Shown here one piece after another: positions 32,153 through 41,997 of a DNA stretch of 64,000 nucleotides. The stretch covers positions 454,537 to 518,536 of the forward strand of contig CAMXCT020002336.1 of the NCBI GenBank assembly GCA_947184155.2, read 5' to 3'. Every line of letters starts with the position of its first letter. Within the stretch, counting starts at the first letter, position 1. The notes beneath the pieces were generated by a model that was given only the letters and a program-made list of their open reading frames with translations, was not told where the DNA came from and did no database searches. The position numbers and the translations under genes were made by a program. The stretch comes from Cladocopium goreaui. Taxonomy: Eukaryota; Sar; Dinophyceae; Suessiales; Symbiodiniaceae.

Positions 32153-35100
32153 GGCACCAGAAAGTTTGATGAGATGGTTGAGGATGGTGCCGCTCGCTCT
32201 TCCGCTGCGAGCGGATCGAGCCAATGAGCCCAATGAAGAAGAGTTTTCACCCACCAGTTGTCAGTTTGCATACATGGTTGAATCACCTGGTGGTTTGCAA
32301 GACATGGCTGAGAATTCATTTCCTCAATTGACCGATTTCCCAGCTGAGCAGAACGAGAATTCAGTGCACGATCCCCGTCATTTTGACGAAAGCCGAGTTG
32401 CCCTCCTAGACACGGCTTGCACCGCTTGTATGCACAGTAGAGCTTGGAGGTTGCAGTATGAGAAGTCCTTACCTCAAGGGGTAGAGTGCCAGCAGACCCC
32501 TCTGCGGAAAACTTTTCATTTTGCCAATGGCGCCTCCACCGAAGACAAGCTGGTGGTGTGCAGGATTCCCATTTTTTTGGGAGGATATAGGGGCGAGGTG
32601 CACAGTGCGGAGGTACCCGAGGGGAACACACCTTTGTTGTTGTCCATAGCTGCAATGTCGTCTTTGGACATGGTCATTCGCCTCAAGAAGAAGGTTGTGG
32701 AGGTAAACAGTTTGGAGTTAGAGCTGCCTTTGTATGTCACCAGAACCAAGCATTTGGCAGTTCAGGTAGCCTTCGATGAGGCGATTCCAGTGGTTCCCCC
32801 AAAGCGCAACAGTCCTAGAGCAGTTTCCGAACGGGAGGATTTGATGGTTTATTACAATGAGGAGTCCTGTTTTTCCTTGCTTGCGGACGTGCCCCTCTAT
32901 CCAGAAGATGATTGGACACCCCACAAAGGTGTCGCTCCTCGTTTGGAGCCCAGAGGGTTGCGTGTTGGCGACACCAAGGGACAGCTCTCCACTCGACGAG
33001 TTGGAGAACTAAATTTTGCCGCAACTCAACTGCTTCGCCGAGATCGCCGCATGTGGACGGCCCTTCAACGGCGTTACACTTTGGCAGAGCAGACCGCCAC
33101 GGAAGGTTTCCAGAACACCGTGATCTTTGAACCGTTTGGCGGGAATTTTGGGTTGACCAGGCTGGGCATGTCAGAGTTTGGTTGGACATGTTCACAACCC
33201 TTAGATTTGATTGATGGCTATGACCTGCTCACAAAGGAAGGCGAAGAACTCCTTTTTAGAGTTTTGAGGGAGCACAAGCCCTTTCTTTTGATGATAGCGT
33301 TTGACTGCAGGATTTGGAGTTTGATGACAAACATGAGCCCTTGGTTAGACTGGGATCAGATTCGATCCAATGTTGGCCGAAAGACTTTGAGGCTTATAGT
33401 CCGAGCCTGCAAGTTCCAGCATGATGCTGGGCGATACTTCCTTGTGGAGAACCCCGCTGGATCTTTGGCGTGGATTTGGGAAGGTCTGTTGGCCGAGCTT
33501 TTAGAACGATGCCAGGCCAAGTTTGTCATTGGCCATCAATGTCGGTATGGTTTGGTCGACAGCGTGAGCAAGAAGCCCATCAGAAAGGCCACTGGTTGGC
33601 TGTCCGATTCAGAGCCTATTCTGAATGCTTTGGGGAAGAGATGTCAGTGCGTTTTGGGTGACCATCAAAGGATAGAAGGCGGAAATGAGTTTGGGAAGAG
33701 GTCATCCCAGGCAGCACATTATCCCAAGCCCTTGTGCCGAGCAATTTGCAACGGCATTTTGAAGACTATGCAGCTGGACCATATGGTTGAGAGTTGTCAG
33801 GGTGTTTTTGCGTTTGGAACAGATGAGATTGAACAGGACACCTTTCCCATGTCAGGCGATGATGATGATGGGGAGCAACAAAGGGATTATTGGAAGCTTG
33901 AAGATGACAAGCTTACAAGAGTTCATGTTCTTCCACGTTGCCAGCTTTTCACTCCCCTGCATAACATGCGAGATCTTCCATGCCATTTTGATGACATCTT
34001 AGAAGGCAGGAACACTGTCATGACCTTTTCAGATGGCTATAAAGATGTCCATGAGAGCCAGTGGTACGGAGATCAGGAAGCCAATCGGCTTCGGATGGAT
34101 CGACCATGGACAGGGCTGACAGAATTCCGCGTGAGTCTCACCGCGCTTCCGGCTGGGGAACCCCGTGTGGAGAGGAATCGGGTAGGTGAACCTCAGCCGG
34201 CGACGCACCGAGACTCCGCTGGACCCAGTCAGCCCGAATCAAAAGTTGCAAAGAGCTCCCAGCGCTCTGGTGTCCTCAAAAGACACCGGGAGCGAACCAG
34301 GCAGCTCCAACGAGGTTTCTGGTCAGCGTGTGATGATGCAGCTTCCTTGACCTTGCTGCAATTGACGTTGGAGCATTTGATTGAGGTTTCAGCAGGCGAT
34401 TGGTTTCTTCTTCCCTTGGCAGATGGGGTGGGCCAGCAATGGGTGGCTCATGAGTCCGCCTCAGCAGAAGTTCAGTTGATTTTAGTTTCAAGGGTTGCAC
34501 GTCGCATGAAGAAGCCACAACCGCATGCTGGTCCTGCAGAGGTTCCTTTGCGAAGGTCTTATTTGTTGTTGGAGAACGACAAGGTTCTTTCCACGTCATG
34601 GGAGGAATGGCCCAAGTTGGCACCAGCAGCACAAATCAGGCCTTTGGTTCAGCGGGGCCGCAAGCTATACCTTGTTTTGTATGGGAAGTTTTTGGGAGAT
34701 GTTCCGGAAGAACTAGAAGATGCAGATGACAGGTTGGAGAGAAAAGAACAGGAGAGAGAGAGGCAGTGGCAGGTTTTGCCTAGAGAGTTGAAGCAGGCCA
34801 TCAAGAGAGTACATGTTAACCTGGGCCATGCAAGCCGTCCGGCCATGATCCGGGCGCTGAGAGTTTCAAAGGCATCAGAGACCGCCTTGAAAGCTTGCCG
34901 GTTGTTTAGATGCATTGACTGTCCCAAGTTGTCACAGCCCCGACAGCCACGACCTTCAAAACTGCCACTTACAGATGAGTTCAATGTGCAACTTGGTCTG
35001 GATTGCTTCGAGGCTCAGGATGCATCGGGACAGCAGTGGGCTTTTCTAAACATCCTTTGTCAGGGCACTACGTTTCAAGTTTGCGCTCTGTTGCCCCTGA

Positions 35101-38100
35101 CACACCGCAATCCAACGGGCAAGGAGGTGTTGGCGGCTCTACACTCTCATTGGCTTGGCTGGGCTGGATACCCGGAACGAGGGGTTATCACAGACCGAGC
35201 CCGCTACTTTTTGGCAGAGGTTGCTGAGGACTTTGATGCCCATGGATGCATGTTTGAAACTTCGGCTCGGGCCTCTCCATGGCAAATTGGCCAAGTTGAA
35301 AGGCATGGAGCCCTATGGAAGACCGCCTTCCACAAGCTGGTCTATTCTGAGCAGGTGAGTGGTTTAGAAGAAGTGCAGTGGGCCACGACAGCAACAAATC
35401 AGGCCAAGAACGCCATGAGCCGAAAACATGGTTTCTCGCCCAGCCAGTGGGTCATTGGTCGCGACATTCGGCTTCCTGCAAGTTTGGCCGATGAAGCAGA
35501 AGTCAGTCGCATTGGTGCCCAGGCGATTGCTGACACACCTGGCACGAAGTTTTTCCGGAAGCAACAGATCCGGATGTCCGCTCGGCAGAGTTTTGCCCAG
35601 AGCGCCAATGACTCAGCCTTGAGACGCGCAGAGCTCAGGCAGATACGCCCCAGTCGTGGTCCCTTTCATGTTGGCACCTATGTGTTTTACTACGATGCGC
35701 AACAAACAGTTCAAGGCCCATCTTGCTGGAGAGGCATAGCACGTGTGATCGGCAAGGAGGGCAATAGCACTATTTGGATTTCGCATCGTGGAATCCTTCT
35801 GGCAGTTTCTCCAGAACATTTGGCATTGGCACACTCAGAGGAGGTGGAACAATGGATGGTTGTGAGCAAGGAGTCAGAGCTAGTGGACTCAACGCCTCCT
35901 GCGGGAGGCACAGGCTTCATTGACTTGCGGCAGTCGCCGAAACCACCAGATGCGCCAGCGTTGGCAGATGGAGATGGAGATCAGCCAATGGAGCATGTTT
36001 CAGATGATGGATATACACCAACAGAACCCGCTCAAGATGTGCCAGCATTGCCAGAAGAGCCCATGTTGGAAGATCGGCCAATTGCGCCAGCGGAGGATCT
36101 GAGTTCATCCTCCACTTCTATGGCAAGAATCCATTTGGAATCAGAACGAGCTCAGAGAAGGGCTTTGCAATCAAGCGAGTTCTTCAAGCAGCGTGAAGAA
36201 GAACGCCGGGCCCGTCGAGAAGAGCGAAGAGCCCAGATGGGTTTGCCAGCATCCCTCGAGACTTCTGGGCTCAAACCGGAAGAGATTCCAATCCCAGAAG
36301 GTGATGAATTTGATGTTGATTTGGACGATTACCACTCTCGTCCAGCACGGCAGTTGTCACCCATGGTGAGCCTTGAGGATGAGCCAGCCGAGAGAGAGGC
36401 AAAGAGGCTTCGAGTTTCTTCCAAAGAAAATACAGGGATGGAAGATGTTGAAGATAGCAGTGGCATGTTTTCCTACTATGCCGAGGAGACCCCGAAGTTT
36501 CTTTGGAAGGTGGCGCGGGAAAGTTTTCATTTGCAAGCTGCATACTATGCCTCCGAGATGGTGTCTGAGGAGGCCTTCATGTTTGGAGTCAAGCGCAACG
36601 ACTTCTCAGAGAAGTATAGGCAGTTGAATGCTTCCGCGTTTCAGACAGTAGCTCCCACCATGAAGAAGAAGGCGAGGAAAGAAATCAAGTTGTCTGACCT
36701 TTCCAAAGAGTTGCAGGAGAAGTTCACTGGTCAGGATGGTTCTGATTCCGTGGAGTGGGAGGCTTGGAAGCAGAAGGAAGCTTGCGAAGTTCTTTCCATG
36801 TCAGAGAGCCAGAGGGTGAGGCAGCAGAAGGCAGACCTCATCATTCCAACACGTTGGGTTCGAACAAACAAGCATGATGGTTTAGAAGGCAAACCTTTCA
36901 AGGCCAAGAGCAGGTTAGTGGTGCAGGGTTTCAAGGACAAGTCATTGGGCCAATACCGTCGTGATGCCCCGACGGCTTCAGCAATGGCCGAGAGCTTGTG
37001 TTTGGCAATCTGCGCCTATATGCACTTCACCATGGTGGCGAAGGACGTCAAGAATGCCTATTTCTCAGGTCGCAGTGTCAACCGTGAAATTTATCTTGAC
37101 CAGCCACGTGGTGGGTTGCCAGGCTTGAGGCCCGGTCAACTTTTACGAGCTCGAAAGGCAATCTACGGTTTTGCAGAAGCAGCACGGATGTTTTGGTTGG
37201 CCTTGCGGGATCACCTTTTGTCAGACGGCTGGGTGGAGTCAAAACTTGAACCAGCTCTTTTCTACTTGCGTGTGGATGGCAAGCTGAAGGGGGTGTTGGT
37301 CACTCATGTTGACGACATCGAAGGAGGTTTGCACCCCAGCTATTTGCAGAAGGCCTTTCAGAAATCCTCTCAAGCTTTGGAGTTTGCAACAGACTTGCTG
37401 AAGGATTTTATCTTCAGAGGTCGGGAGATTCGCCAAACAGAACAAGGTCACATTGATGTTTCCATGCGGAACTACGCCTTGGCCATGAAACCCATCAGGG
37501 TGGATGCGGTACGGAAGAAGCAGCTTTCTTCCGATCTTACAGCTGAAGAACTGGAGTTGATGCATAGTTCTGCAGGTGAGCTTGGATGGATCACAAGGCA
37601 ACTTCGTTGCGATTTAGCCTACGAAAACGGTGTGGTTCAACGGAGCAAGAGCGACGCCTGCGTAGCAGATCTGGTGAAGCTGAAACAGTTTGTGGGTTTG
37701 GCAAGACGGGGCGCAGATTTTCGTTTGCGATACTGGGCCGATGTGGATCTCAGTCGTGCAGTACTGATTCATTTGGCAGACTCCGGGCATGCAAATGGTA
37801 CCCCGGAACGAGATGAGAAGGTACGCTTCCGGAGTGTCGGAGGATATTTCCTCCTGTTGGCAAATCCAGAGATTCTTGAAGGAGCGGAAGTGAGATGCAA
37901 TGTGCTTTCTTTTCAGTCAAGCATGACGAAGAGGGTTTGCCGCTCGACTTTGGCAGCCGAGGCGAGTCATCTGGCCGAGGCAGTGGAAGCTGGAGATTGG
38001 GCAGCAGTGTTGCTCGAAGAAGCACTTTCAGGCGACGTAGACTTACAAAACTGGTCATCAGTGGTGCAACGTAGGACTCGAATCTATGTCACTGATGCTC

Positions 38101-38495
38101 GTAGCGTCTATGACTATCTGCAGAAGGACTCGACGAGTACGAGTTCAGACAAGAGGATGGCCATAGAGGGCGCTTTACTACGAGAGGCAGTACGCCTTCC
38201 AGGTGCTCATGTTCGCTGGATAGATGGATTGCAGAATTTTGCGGATGTGCTGACTAAAGCCTTGGCGGATAAGACTGTCCTCCGTGAATTTCTGCGTACT
38301 GGGAAGTTTTCTTTGGTGCAAACAGAACAGAACCGTCAGTTGAAGGAAAAGAAGCAGGCAGACAGGCAAAAGAGAAATCAGAGGAACAGAGAAGATGATT
38401 CACTCAAGAAGGAACAGCAGCAGCAAAGGAGACAGCAAGTCTCAGCAGAGGTTGCTCAGCACGAGTCATCAGCTGAAGAAAATACAGGGATGTGA
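31833..38495 (+). CDS. pol: Pol polyprotein of the copia element (2,220 codons from the first in-frame ATG)
   Basis: There is no stop for 6.6 kb. Numbering is from the ATG at 31833, though translation probably enters from gag near 32150. The protease has D193-T-A in LLDTACTACMHSR. A C5-methyltransferase-like domain spans ~429-645. Integrase has a zinc site H994, H999, C1027, C1030 and catalytic D1057, D1121, E1156 (34 residues between the last two). Reverse transcriptase has D1738 (AKDVKNAYFSG) and HVDD with D1827-D1828, in place of the usual YVDD. RNase H has D1983 (ADSGHAN), E2043 (STLAAEA), D2088 (VTDARS) and D2131. The C-terminus is Lys/Gln-rich. The stop lies 3-5 bases inside the 3' LTR, so the ORF overlaps the polypurine tract. 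All catalytic residues expected for protease, integrase, RT and RNase H are present. Confidence 0.96.
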   Translation: MCSLSPSMDPLLLPRALLKMIRFEGSQMSVSFGGTWIPDLQLLPWGQMRRPARIRGQVWLYHQAWKWAVSQLWFVVHFAQLIWCCAVTAQTMDCSLDALSSQQANAEAPESLMRWLRMVPLALPLRADRANEPNEEEFSPTSCQFAYMVESPGGLQDMAENSFPQLTDFPAEQNENSVHDPRHFDESRVALLDTACTACMHSRAWRLQYEKSLPQGVECQQTPLRKTFHFANGASTEDKLVVCRIPIFLGGYRGEVHSAEVPEGNTPLLLSIAAMSSLDMVIRLKKKVVEVNSLELELPLYVTRTKHLAVQVAFDEAIPVVPPKRNSPRAVSEREDLMVYYNEESCFSLLADVPLYPEDDWTPHKGVAPRLEPRGLRVGDTKGQLSTRRVGELNFAATQLLRRDRRMWTALQRRYTLAEQTATEGFQNTVIFEPFGGNFGLTRLGMSEFGWTCSQPLDLIDGYDLLTKEGEELLFRVLREHKPFLLMIAFDCRIWSLMTNMSPWLDWDQIRSNVGRKTLRLIVRACKFQHDAGRYFLVENPAGSLAWIWEGLLAELLERCQAKFVIGHQCRYGLVDSVSKKPIRKATGWLSDSEPILNALGKRCQCVLGDHQRIEGGNEFGKRSSQAAHYPKPLCRAICNGILKTMQLDHMVESCQGVFAFGTDEIEQDTFPMSGDDDDGEQQRDYWKLEDDKLTRVHVLPRCQLFTPLHNMRDLPCHFDDILEGRNTVMTFSDGYKDVHESQWYGDQEANRLRMDRPWTGLTEFRVSLTALPAGEPRVERNRVGEPQPATHRDSAGPSQPESKVAKSSQRSGVLKRHRERTRQLQRGFWSACDDAASLTLLQLTLEHLIEVSAGDWFLLPLADGVGQQWVAHESASAEVQLILVSRVARRMKKPQPHAGPAEVPLRRSYLLLENDKVLSTSWEEWPKLAPAAQIRPLVQRGRKLYLVLYGKFLGDVPEELEDADDRLERKEQERERQWQVLPRELKQAIKRVHVNLGHASRPAMIRALRVSKASETALKACRLFRCIDCPKLSQPRQPRPSKLPLTDEFNVQLGLDCFEAQDASGQQWAFLNILCQGTTFQVCALLPLTHRNPTGKEVLAALHSHWLGWAGYPERGVITDRARYFLAEVAEDFDAHGCMFETSARASPWQIGQVERHGALWKTAFHKLVYSEQVSGLEEVQWATTATNQAKNAMSRKHGFSPSQWVIGRDIRLPASLADEAEVSRIGAQAIADTPGTKFFRKQQIRMSARQSFAQSANDSALRRAELRQIRPSRGPFHVGTYVFYYDAQQTVQGPSCWRGIARVIGKEGNSTIWISHRGILLAVSPEHLALAHSEEVEQWMVVSKESELVDSTPPAGGTGFIDLRQSPKPPDAPALADGDGDQPMEHVSDDGYTPTEPAQDVPALPEEPMLEDRPIAPAEDLSSSSTSMARIHLESERAQRRALQSSEFFKQREEERRARREERRAQMGLPASLETSGLKPEEIPIPEGDEFDVDLDDYHSRPARQLSPMVSLEDEPAEREAKRLRVSSKENTGMEDVEDSSGMFSYYAEETPKFLWKVARESFHLQAAYYASEMVSEEAFMFGVKRNDFSEKYRQLNASAFQTVAPTMKKKARKEIKLSDLSKELQEKFTGQDGSDSVEWEAWKQKEACEVLSMSESQRVRQQKADLIIPTRWVRTNKHDGLEGKPFKAKSRLVVQGFKDKSLGQYRRDAPTASAMAESLCLAICAYMHFTMVAKDVKNAYFSGRSVNREIYLDQPRGGLPGLRPGQLLRARKAIYGFAEAARMFWLALRDHLLSDGWVESKLEPALFYLRVDGKLKGVLVTHVDDIEGGLHPSYLQKAFQKSSQALEFATDLLKDFIFRGREIRQTEQGHIDVSMRNYALAMKPIRVDAVRKKQLSSDLTAEELELMHSSAGELGWITRQLRCDLAYENGVVQRSKSDACVADLVKLKQFVGLARRGADFRLRYWADVDLSRAVLIHLADSGHANGTPERDEKVRFRSVGGYFLLLANPEILEGAEVRCNVLSFQSSMTKRVCRSTLAAEASHLAEAVEAGDWAAVLLEEALSGDVDLQNWSSVVQRRTRIYVTDARSVYDYLQKDSTSTSSDKRMAIEGALLREAVRLPGAHVRWIDGLQNFADVLTKALADKTVLREFLRTGKFSLVQTEQNRQLKEKKQADRQKRNQRNREDDSLKKEQQQQRRQQVSAEVAQHESSAEENTGM
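32140..32160 (+). promoter_or_regulatory. Candidate gag-pol frame-change site
   Basis: Gag ends GGC AAA TGC TGA. The pol frame is +1 relative to gag and continues GAG GCA CCA GAA. A +1 slip over TGC-TGA-G, as at antizyme-type sites where a stop codon is skipped, would join the final zinc-ribbon cysteine directly to Pol. A one-base deletion in this copy would look the same. The pol frame is open from at least 31833, so the exact shift point is not fixed by the sequence. Confidence 0.45.
33117..33767 (+). other. C5-cytosine-methyltransferase-like domain within Pol
   Basis: Pol residues ~429-645, between protease and integrase. The region reads FEPFGGNFGLTRLG (like the SAM-binding motif I), AFDCRIWS (position of the catalytic PCQ motif, here with D-C in place of P-C), FLVENPAGS (like the ENV motif) and later RYGL...IRKATGWLSDS, like the target-side motifs YG...RKPT. 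The cysteine C492 is present, but the preceding proline is replaced by aspartate, so activity is uncertain. Cytosine methyltransferases have been reported in other dinoflagellate retroelements. Whether this domain is of the same kind was not tested. Confidence 0.65.
36424..36440 (+). promoter_or_regulatory. Possible central polypurine tract
   Basis: The 17 bases AAGAAAATACAGGGATG are identical to 38476-38492 at the 3' polypurine tract and lie in the same reading frame (KENTGM here, EENTGM at the end). Ty1 carries a second, internal copy of its plus-strand primer sequence. This may be the equivalent. Confidence 0.5.
38472..38490 (+). promoter_or_regulatory. 3' polypurine tract
   Basis: GCTGAAGAAAATACAGGGA directly precedes the 3' LTR. 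It is purine-rich with two pyrimidine breaks and would prime plus-strand synthesis. It also encodes the last residues of Pol. Confidence 0.75.
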
Positions 38496-38773
38496 AGAGT
38501 TGCCTTGATGCACCTGCACTTGACCTGTCAGGGATGTGGAGAGTTGCCTTGATGCACCTGCACTTGACCTGTCAGCTGATGATCGCCAGGATGCTGGCCC
38601 AAGAGAGATGTTGGCCACTTGCGGCCTACACATTCAATCGGCCTGTCCTTTGCAATAGAAACCGCAACAAGCAGCAGAAAGAGATCATTCCAGCCACGAG
38701 ATGTTCACAGTGTTTCACATGGCATATGTTTTACCTTTCGTTCTTGCTGGGAAAATAGCTTGCGCGCTTCGCA
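38491..38773 (+). repeat. 3' LTR, 283 bp
   Basis: Identical to the 5' LTR. Its first five bases complete the last codon and stop of pol (ATG TGA). Confidence 0.97.
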
Positions 38774-38778
38774 AATGT
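38774..38778 (+). repeat. 5-bp target site duplication, right copy (AATGT)
   Basis: Matches 29726-29730. Confidence 0.95.
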
Positions 38779-38930
38779 ATACAATATAATATATATATAT
38801 ATATAATATATATAATATATATATATATATACGCAATATATACAATTTATACAATATATACAATATATACAATCTATACAATCTATACAATATATACAAT
38901 CATACAAACCATATATCAACATACAATCAC
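38779..38930 (+). repeat. TATACAAT/TA microsatellite
   Basis: Continuation of the AT-rich target tract interrupted by the retrotransposon: (TA)n followed by TATACAATATATACAAT units. Confidence 0.9.
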
Positions 38931-41072
38931 TATGATTAATAGTTATATATGCATGAACCAAAACCCTGGTAGCAAGCAGGACCAGTGACCGCAGTGACCA
39001 TGGGCCTGGTCACATCCCAGCCATTTTCACCCAGGAACATGATCTCCATGAAACTTTTCGATCCTCTCATGCGGCCCAGCGCGTGCCTGGCGGAGAATTC
39101 CCGGCACAATATCTTGCACTCAAACATGGGCAGTATGGGCAGTATGGGCAGTATGGGCACCGCGCCTGTGGTAAACCACTATCTGAGAAGTCTGACCACA
39201 ACTCTGGCATCTTCTGGTTGATGCTTCCTTGTTTTGTGGGAAGCCAGTCCGGTAAAGAGCGATCTTTTGTGAGAAAACCATGAGGAGTGTGGATTCAAAA
39301 CACCCTCCTTGCTTCAGCAGAAAGAATTCTCAAGCGTAACATTGAAGCGATTGAAGAAACAGAAAGAACCAGAAAGATCCAGACTGTCTGGCAAGGCGAG
39401 CACATTTTGGATGAGTAAAGTGGGTCTTAAAATGGGAATCGAGACATTTAATTTAATCTATATAACAACATAAAACAAAACATAATGCTGTGCAAGTATA
39501 GGCCGTTGAACATTCTACAATCATTCCAACTTACAATTTCTGTTACATCCCTAAAGCAGTCCTTGTTATCGTATTCTAGGTCAACCAAATCCCTTCCGGG
39601 ACATTCTTGAAATATGTTGTGGACATTTGTGGTCATTTGTGGTCATTGGACATGTCCCCGTTGGATTGGCAAATAACATGCAACACTGCTGTGATCTAAA
39701 CGGGTGGCTATGAAAAATGCTTTGTCGCGCCACCGGAAAGGCACTGAGTCCAGAGGGCAAGGTCTGAAGTCCCACATTCAGTCGCCGCTCCTGGCGTTGA
39801 AAACCTCAAAATCATGGGAACACCCAGTGAACTTCAACATACTCCAACTACTATAATAATTTTTAATTGCAATGTTTGGATCGAAATTCAAAGTATGCCC
39901 AAGGTTCCATTTAAGGAAAGTACGTTGATATTTTGACGGGATAATGTTCGGTAGTAATATAGTATTCTTGCGGATGATTTCGAATGGATCTGTTCAACGT
40001 GTGTTTTTAGCCCTGGTGTCTAGCCCATGGGCATATGAGCTTCCCCACACGAGTCACCTTTGTCCCTGAAACTGAGCAGTTTTATCCGTCTTCTGCATTC
40101 TGAATTCACCGAATCAAAAGTCTGGGGCTGTGCGCTTCAAGTCCCGTCTGCTCAGTTCATGGCATCAAACATCACCAAACTAAATGAAGATAAAGTATTG
40201 GCCATGTGAGTTTCACGAGTTTTCCATAGAACAGCTGTGCAGAAGAGTCAAGCACACTGGGCTGTGCAGCCCTGAATGACCGTCTCAGGTGGCTCGAGGG
40301 CCACGTGAAAAAACGGAATGAAACGGAGGCACAGCTTTCACTGACCCCGTTCGATTGTAGCGGGGCTGGATCCATAAGTATGTGGTATGCTGATATATGC
40401 TGTATGCTTCCACTATTTTGAGGAATCAGCATGGACCCAACCCATCATGAAAACCCGAGAATCAATGATCAAGCATGATCAAGCATGATCAAGCAATCCC
40501 TGCGAATCCTTGCCTTGAAATAGGTCCACAATAGTTTTCATCCAAATTTTGGCCACATTTCTAAACGTTCTTGAATTTTGAGTACGATGTCAGAATTGAC
40601 TTTGTTGGAAAAAGGGATTTTGATGCACCAGTGTTTGTTGGAACCACTGCTGTCGAAGACGATGGCTGCCGGGAACAACTGTAGAGAATTAGTGAGGGGT
40701 TTGAGCTAGAACAAACTGTGACGAACCGTGACAAACCGTGACGCAAACCAAACACATCCAAACACCAACAAGGCTATTATGTTGGGGTAAATCTGCACAC
40801 ACATTCAATGAAGTGATGATGAGTGTGGGTGGTTTCTTATGGGCACCCCAAGGTCTGCTGGAAATACCCCAGGGTCTGTCCTTTCCAGAAATGTTTTGAA
40901 ATAGCACCCAGGTAGATCCCGGTAGCCAAATTTCAGGTACGGAATGCCCAGAGCTGACATCATTTTCACTTTGGATTCACAGCGAATGAATACACCATGT
41001 CAGCAGGTCACACTCAAAAAAAACCCAAAACACCCTAGCCGCAGCTGAAAGTAAAAAATAGTAAACAGGCAC

Positions 41073-41190
41073 CTGATAACGCAACTGCAACAGTTTCTGC
41101 GGAAGGGTTCGGGATCCATCCGAAGCCCATTTCTTAACTTCGTCGGTGAGAGTGACATGGCAAGCCACTTTGTCTGCAGAACTCCATCGA
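41073..41190 (-). CDS. Possible exon, unassigned
   Basis: The minus strand reads ADKVACHVTLTDEVKKWASD and on to KLLQLRYQ, ending at a good donor (CAG|GTGCCT). The composition looks coding. The acceptor is not clear and no family is recognised. Other coding-like minus-strand stretches of the same quality lie at about 38,990-39,100, 40,560-40,690, 41,350-41,453, 42,880-43,020, 43,690-43,790 and 44,060-44,180. They may form one further gene between the SulP gene and the retrotransposon. Confidence 0.35.
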
Positions 41191-41916
41191 GCTGTGAGAC
41201 ATGCTTCTTCACGAGACATGCAGTGGTTTTGAAAAGAACCTATTCCGAACCGATTGGATATTTTTACTACATACATCATACATTACATACTTTTACCATG
41301 CCTGACAGCTTCAAACTGCTTTATATAATTATATATATATGAAACAAAGTCTCCAAGATAAGTTTTTAGCAATCACTCCTCTGCAAGTCTCATTGTCAAA
41401 AGCCAAAATCATTTGAGCTTGAGCACAAGCGAACAACACCGTCACGGCAGCACCTAAGCAAGCTAGAACAAGTGGGATAAAGCAGCATGGACCATGTGCG
41501 CAAACCGGTGCAAGTGAATCAGCTAAAACACGGCCAAACATATAATATCATATCATATCATATCATCGTCTATCAACATGCTGCGCATTGCTGTGCAAAC
41601 ATTTTGCAATCTGCAAAGCCATCGATCATCTGAGGCACCCTATGGACATCCATTCGGAAGTGATCGTAGGGAAGTGATCGATATCCATTGGGATGGCCTG
41701 TCGTTTCCTCAAACGACCATGGCTTGCAGTGTTGCATGCTTGTCGTTTCATAGATTTTCATAGGTTGACCACCTTGACTTCACAGATCCTGAGGCCAAAC
41801 AGTGGGCATGCCTTCGACTTAGGCATTGCTGCATCCACTGTATGATCTGGATGATCTGCATCCTGCGCCTCCTGTGCATCCCGCGTTTGCTCCATCGCTT
41901 TCCCAGTACTTTTTAC

Positions 41917-41997
41917 ATGTGCAAGAATCTTATCGACTATGTCGAGTTTCTTATCGAACATCTCCCTGCGTTTCTCCACAGTTTGCTCAAACTTTTC
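41917..41997 (-). CDS. Exon encoding a charged coiled coil, gene unassigned
   Basis: AG|G acceptor (TTGCTCAG|GAAAAG) and GT donor (GTAAAA) enclose 27 codons in phase 0. The translation (EKFEQTVEKRREMFDKKLD...) is highly charged with heptad-like spacing. It could be a C-terminal coiled coil of the upstream transporter gene or of a separate gene. Confidence 0.5.

Larger units (their letters stand above)
29731..38773 (+). mobile_element. Complete Ty1/copia LTR retrotransposon (9,043 bp)
   Basis: The element has 283-bp LTRs identical at every base, TG...CA termini (TGTGAAG and CTTCGCA), a 5-bp target duplication and two long intact ORFs. The domain order protease, integrase, reverse transcriptase, RNase H assigns it to Ty1/copia. 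Ty3/gypsy has integrase last. Identical LTRs mean insertion was recent relative to the mutation rate. It runs opposite to both neighbouring genes. Unusual parts are a methyltransferase-like domain in Pol, SAP and zinc-ribbon segments in Gag, a gag-pol frame change and a second copy of the polypurine-tract sequence inside pol. Confidence 0.97.
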
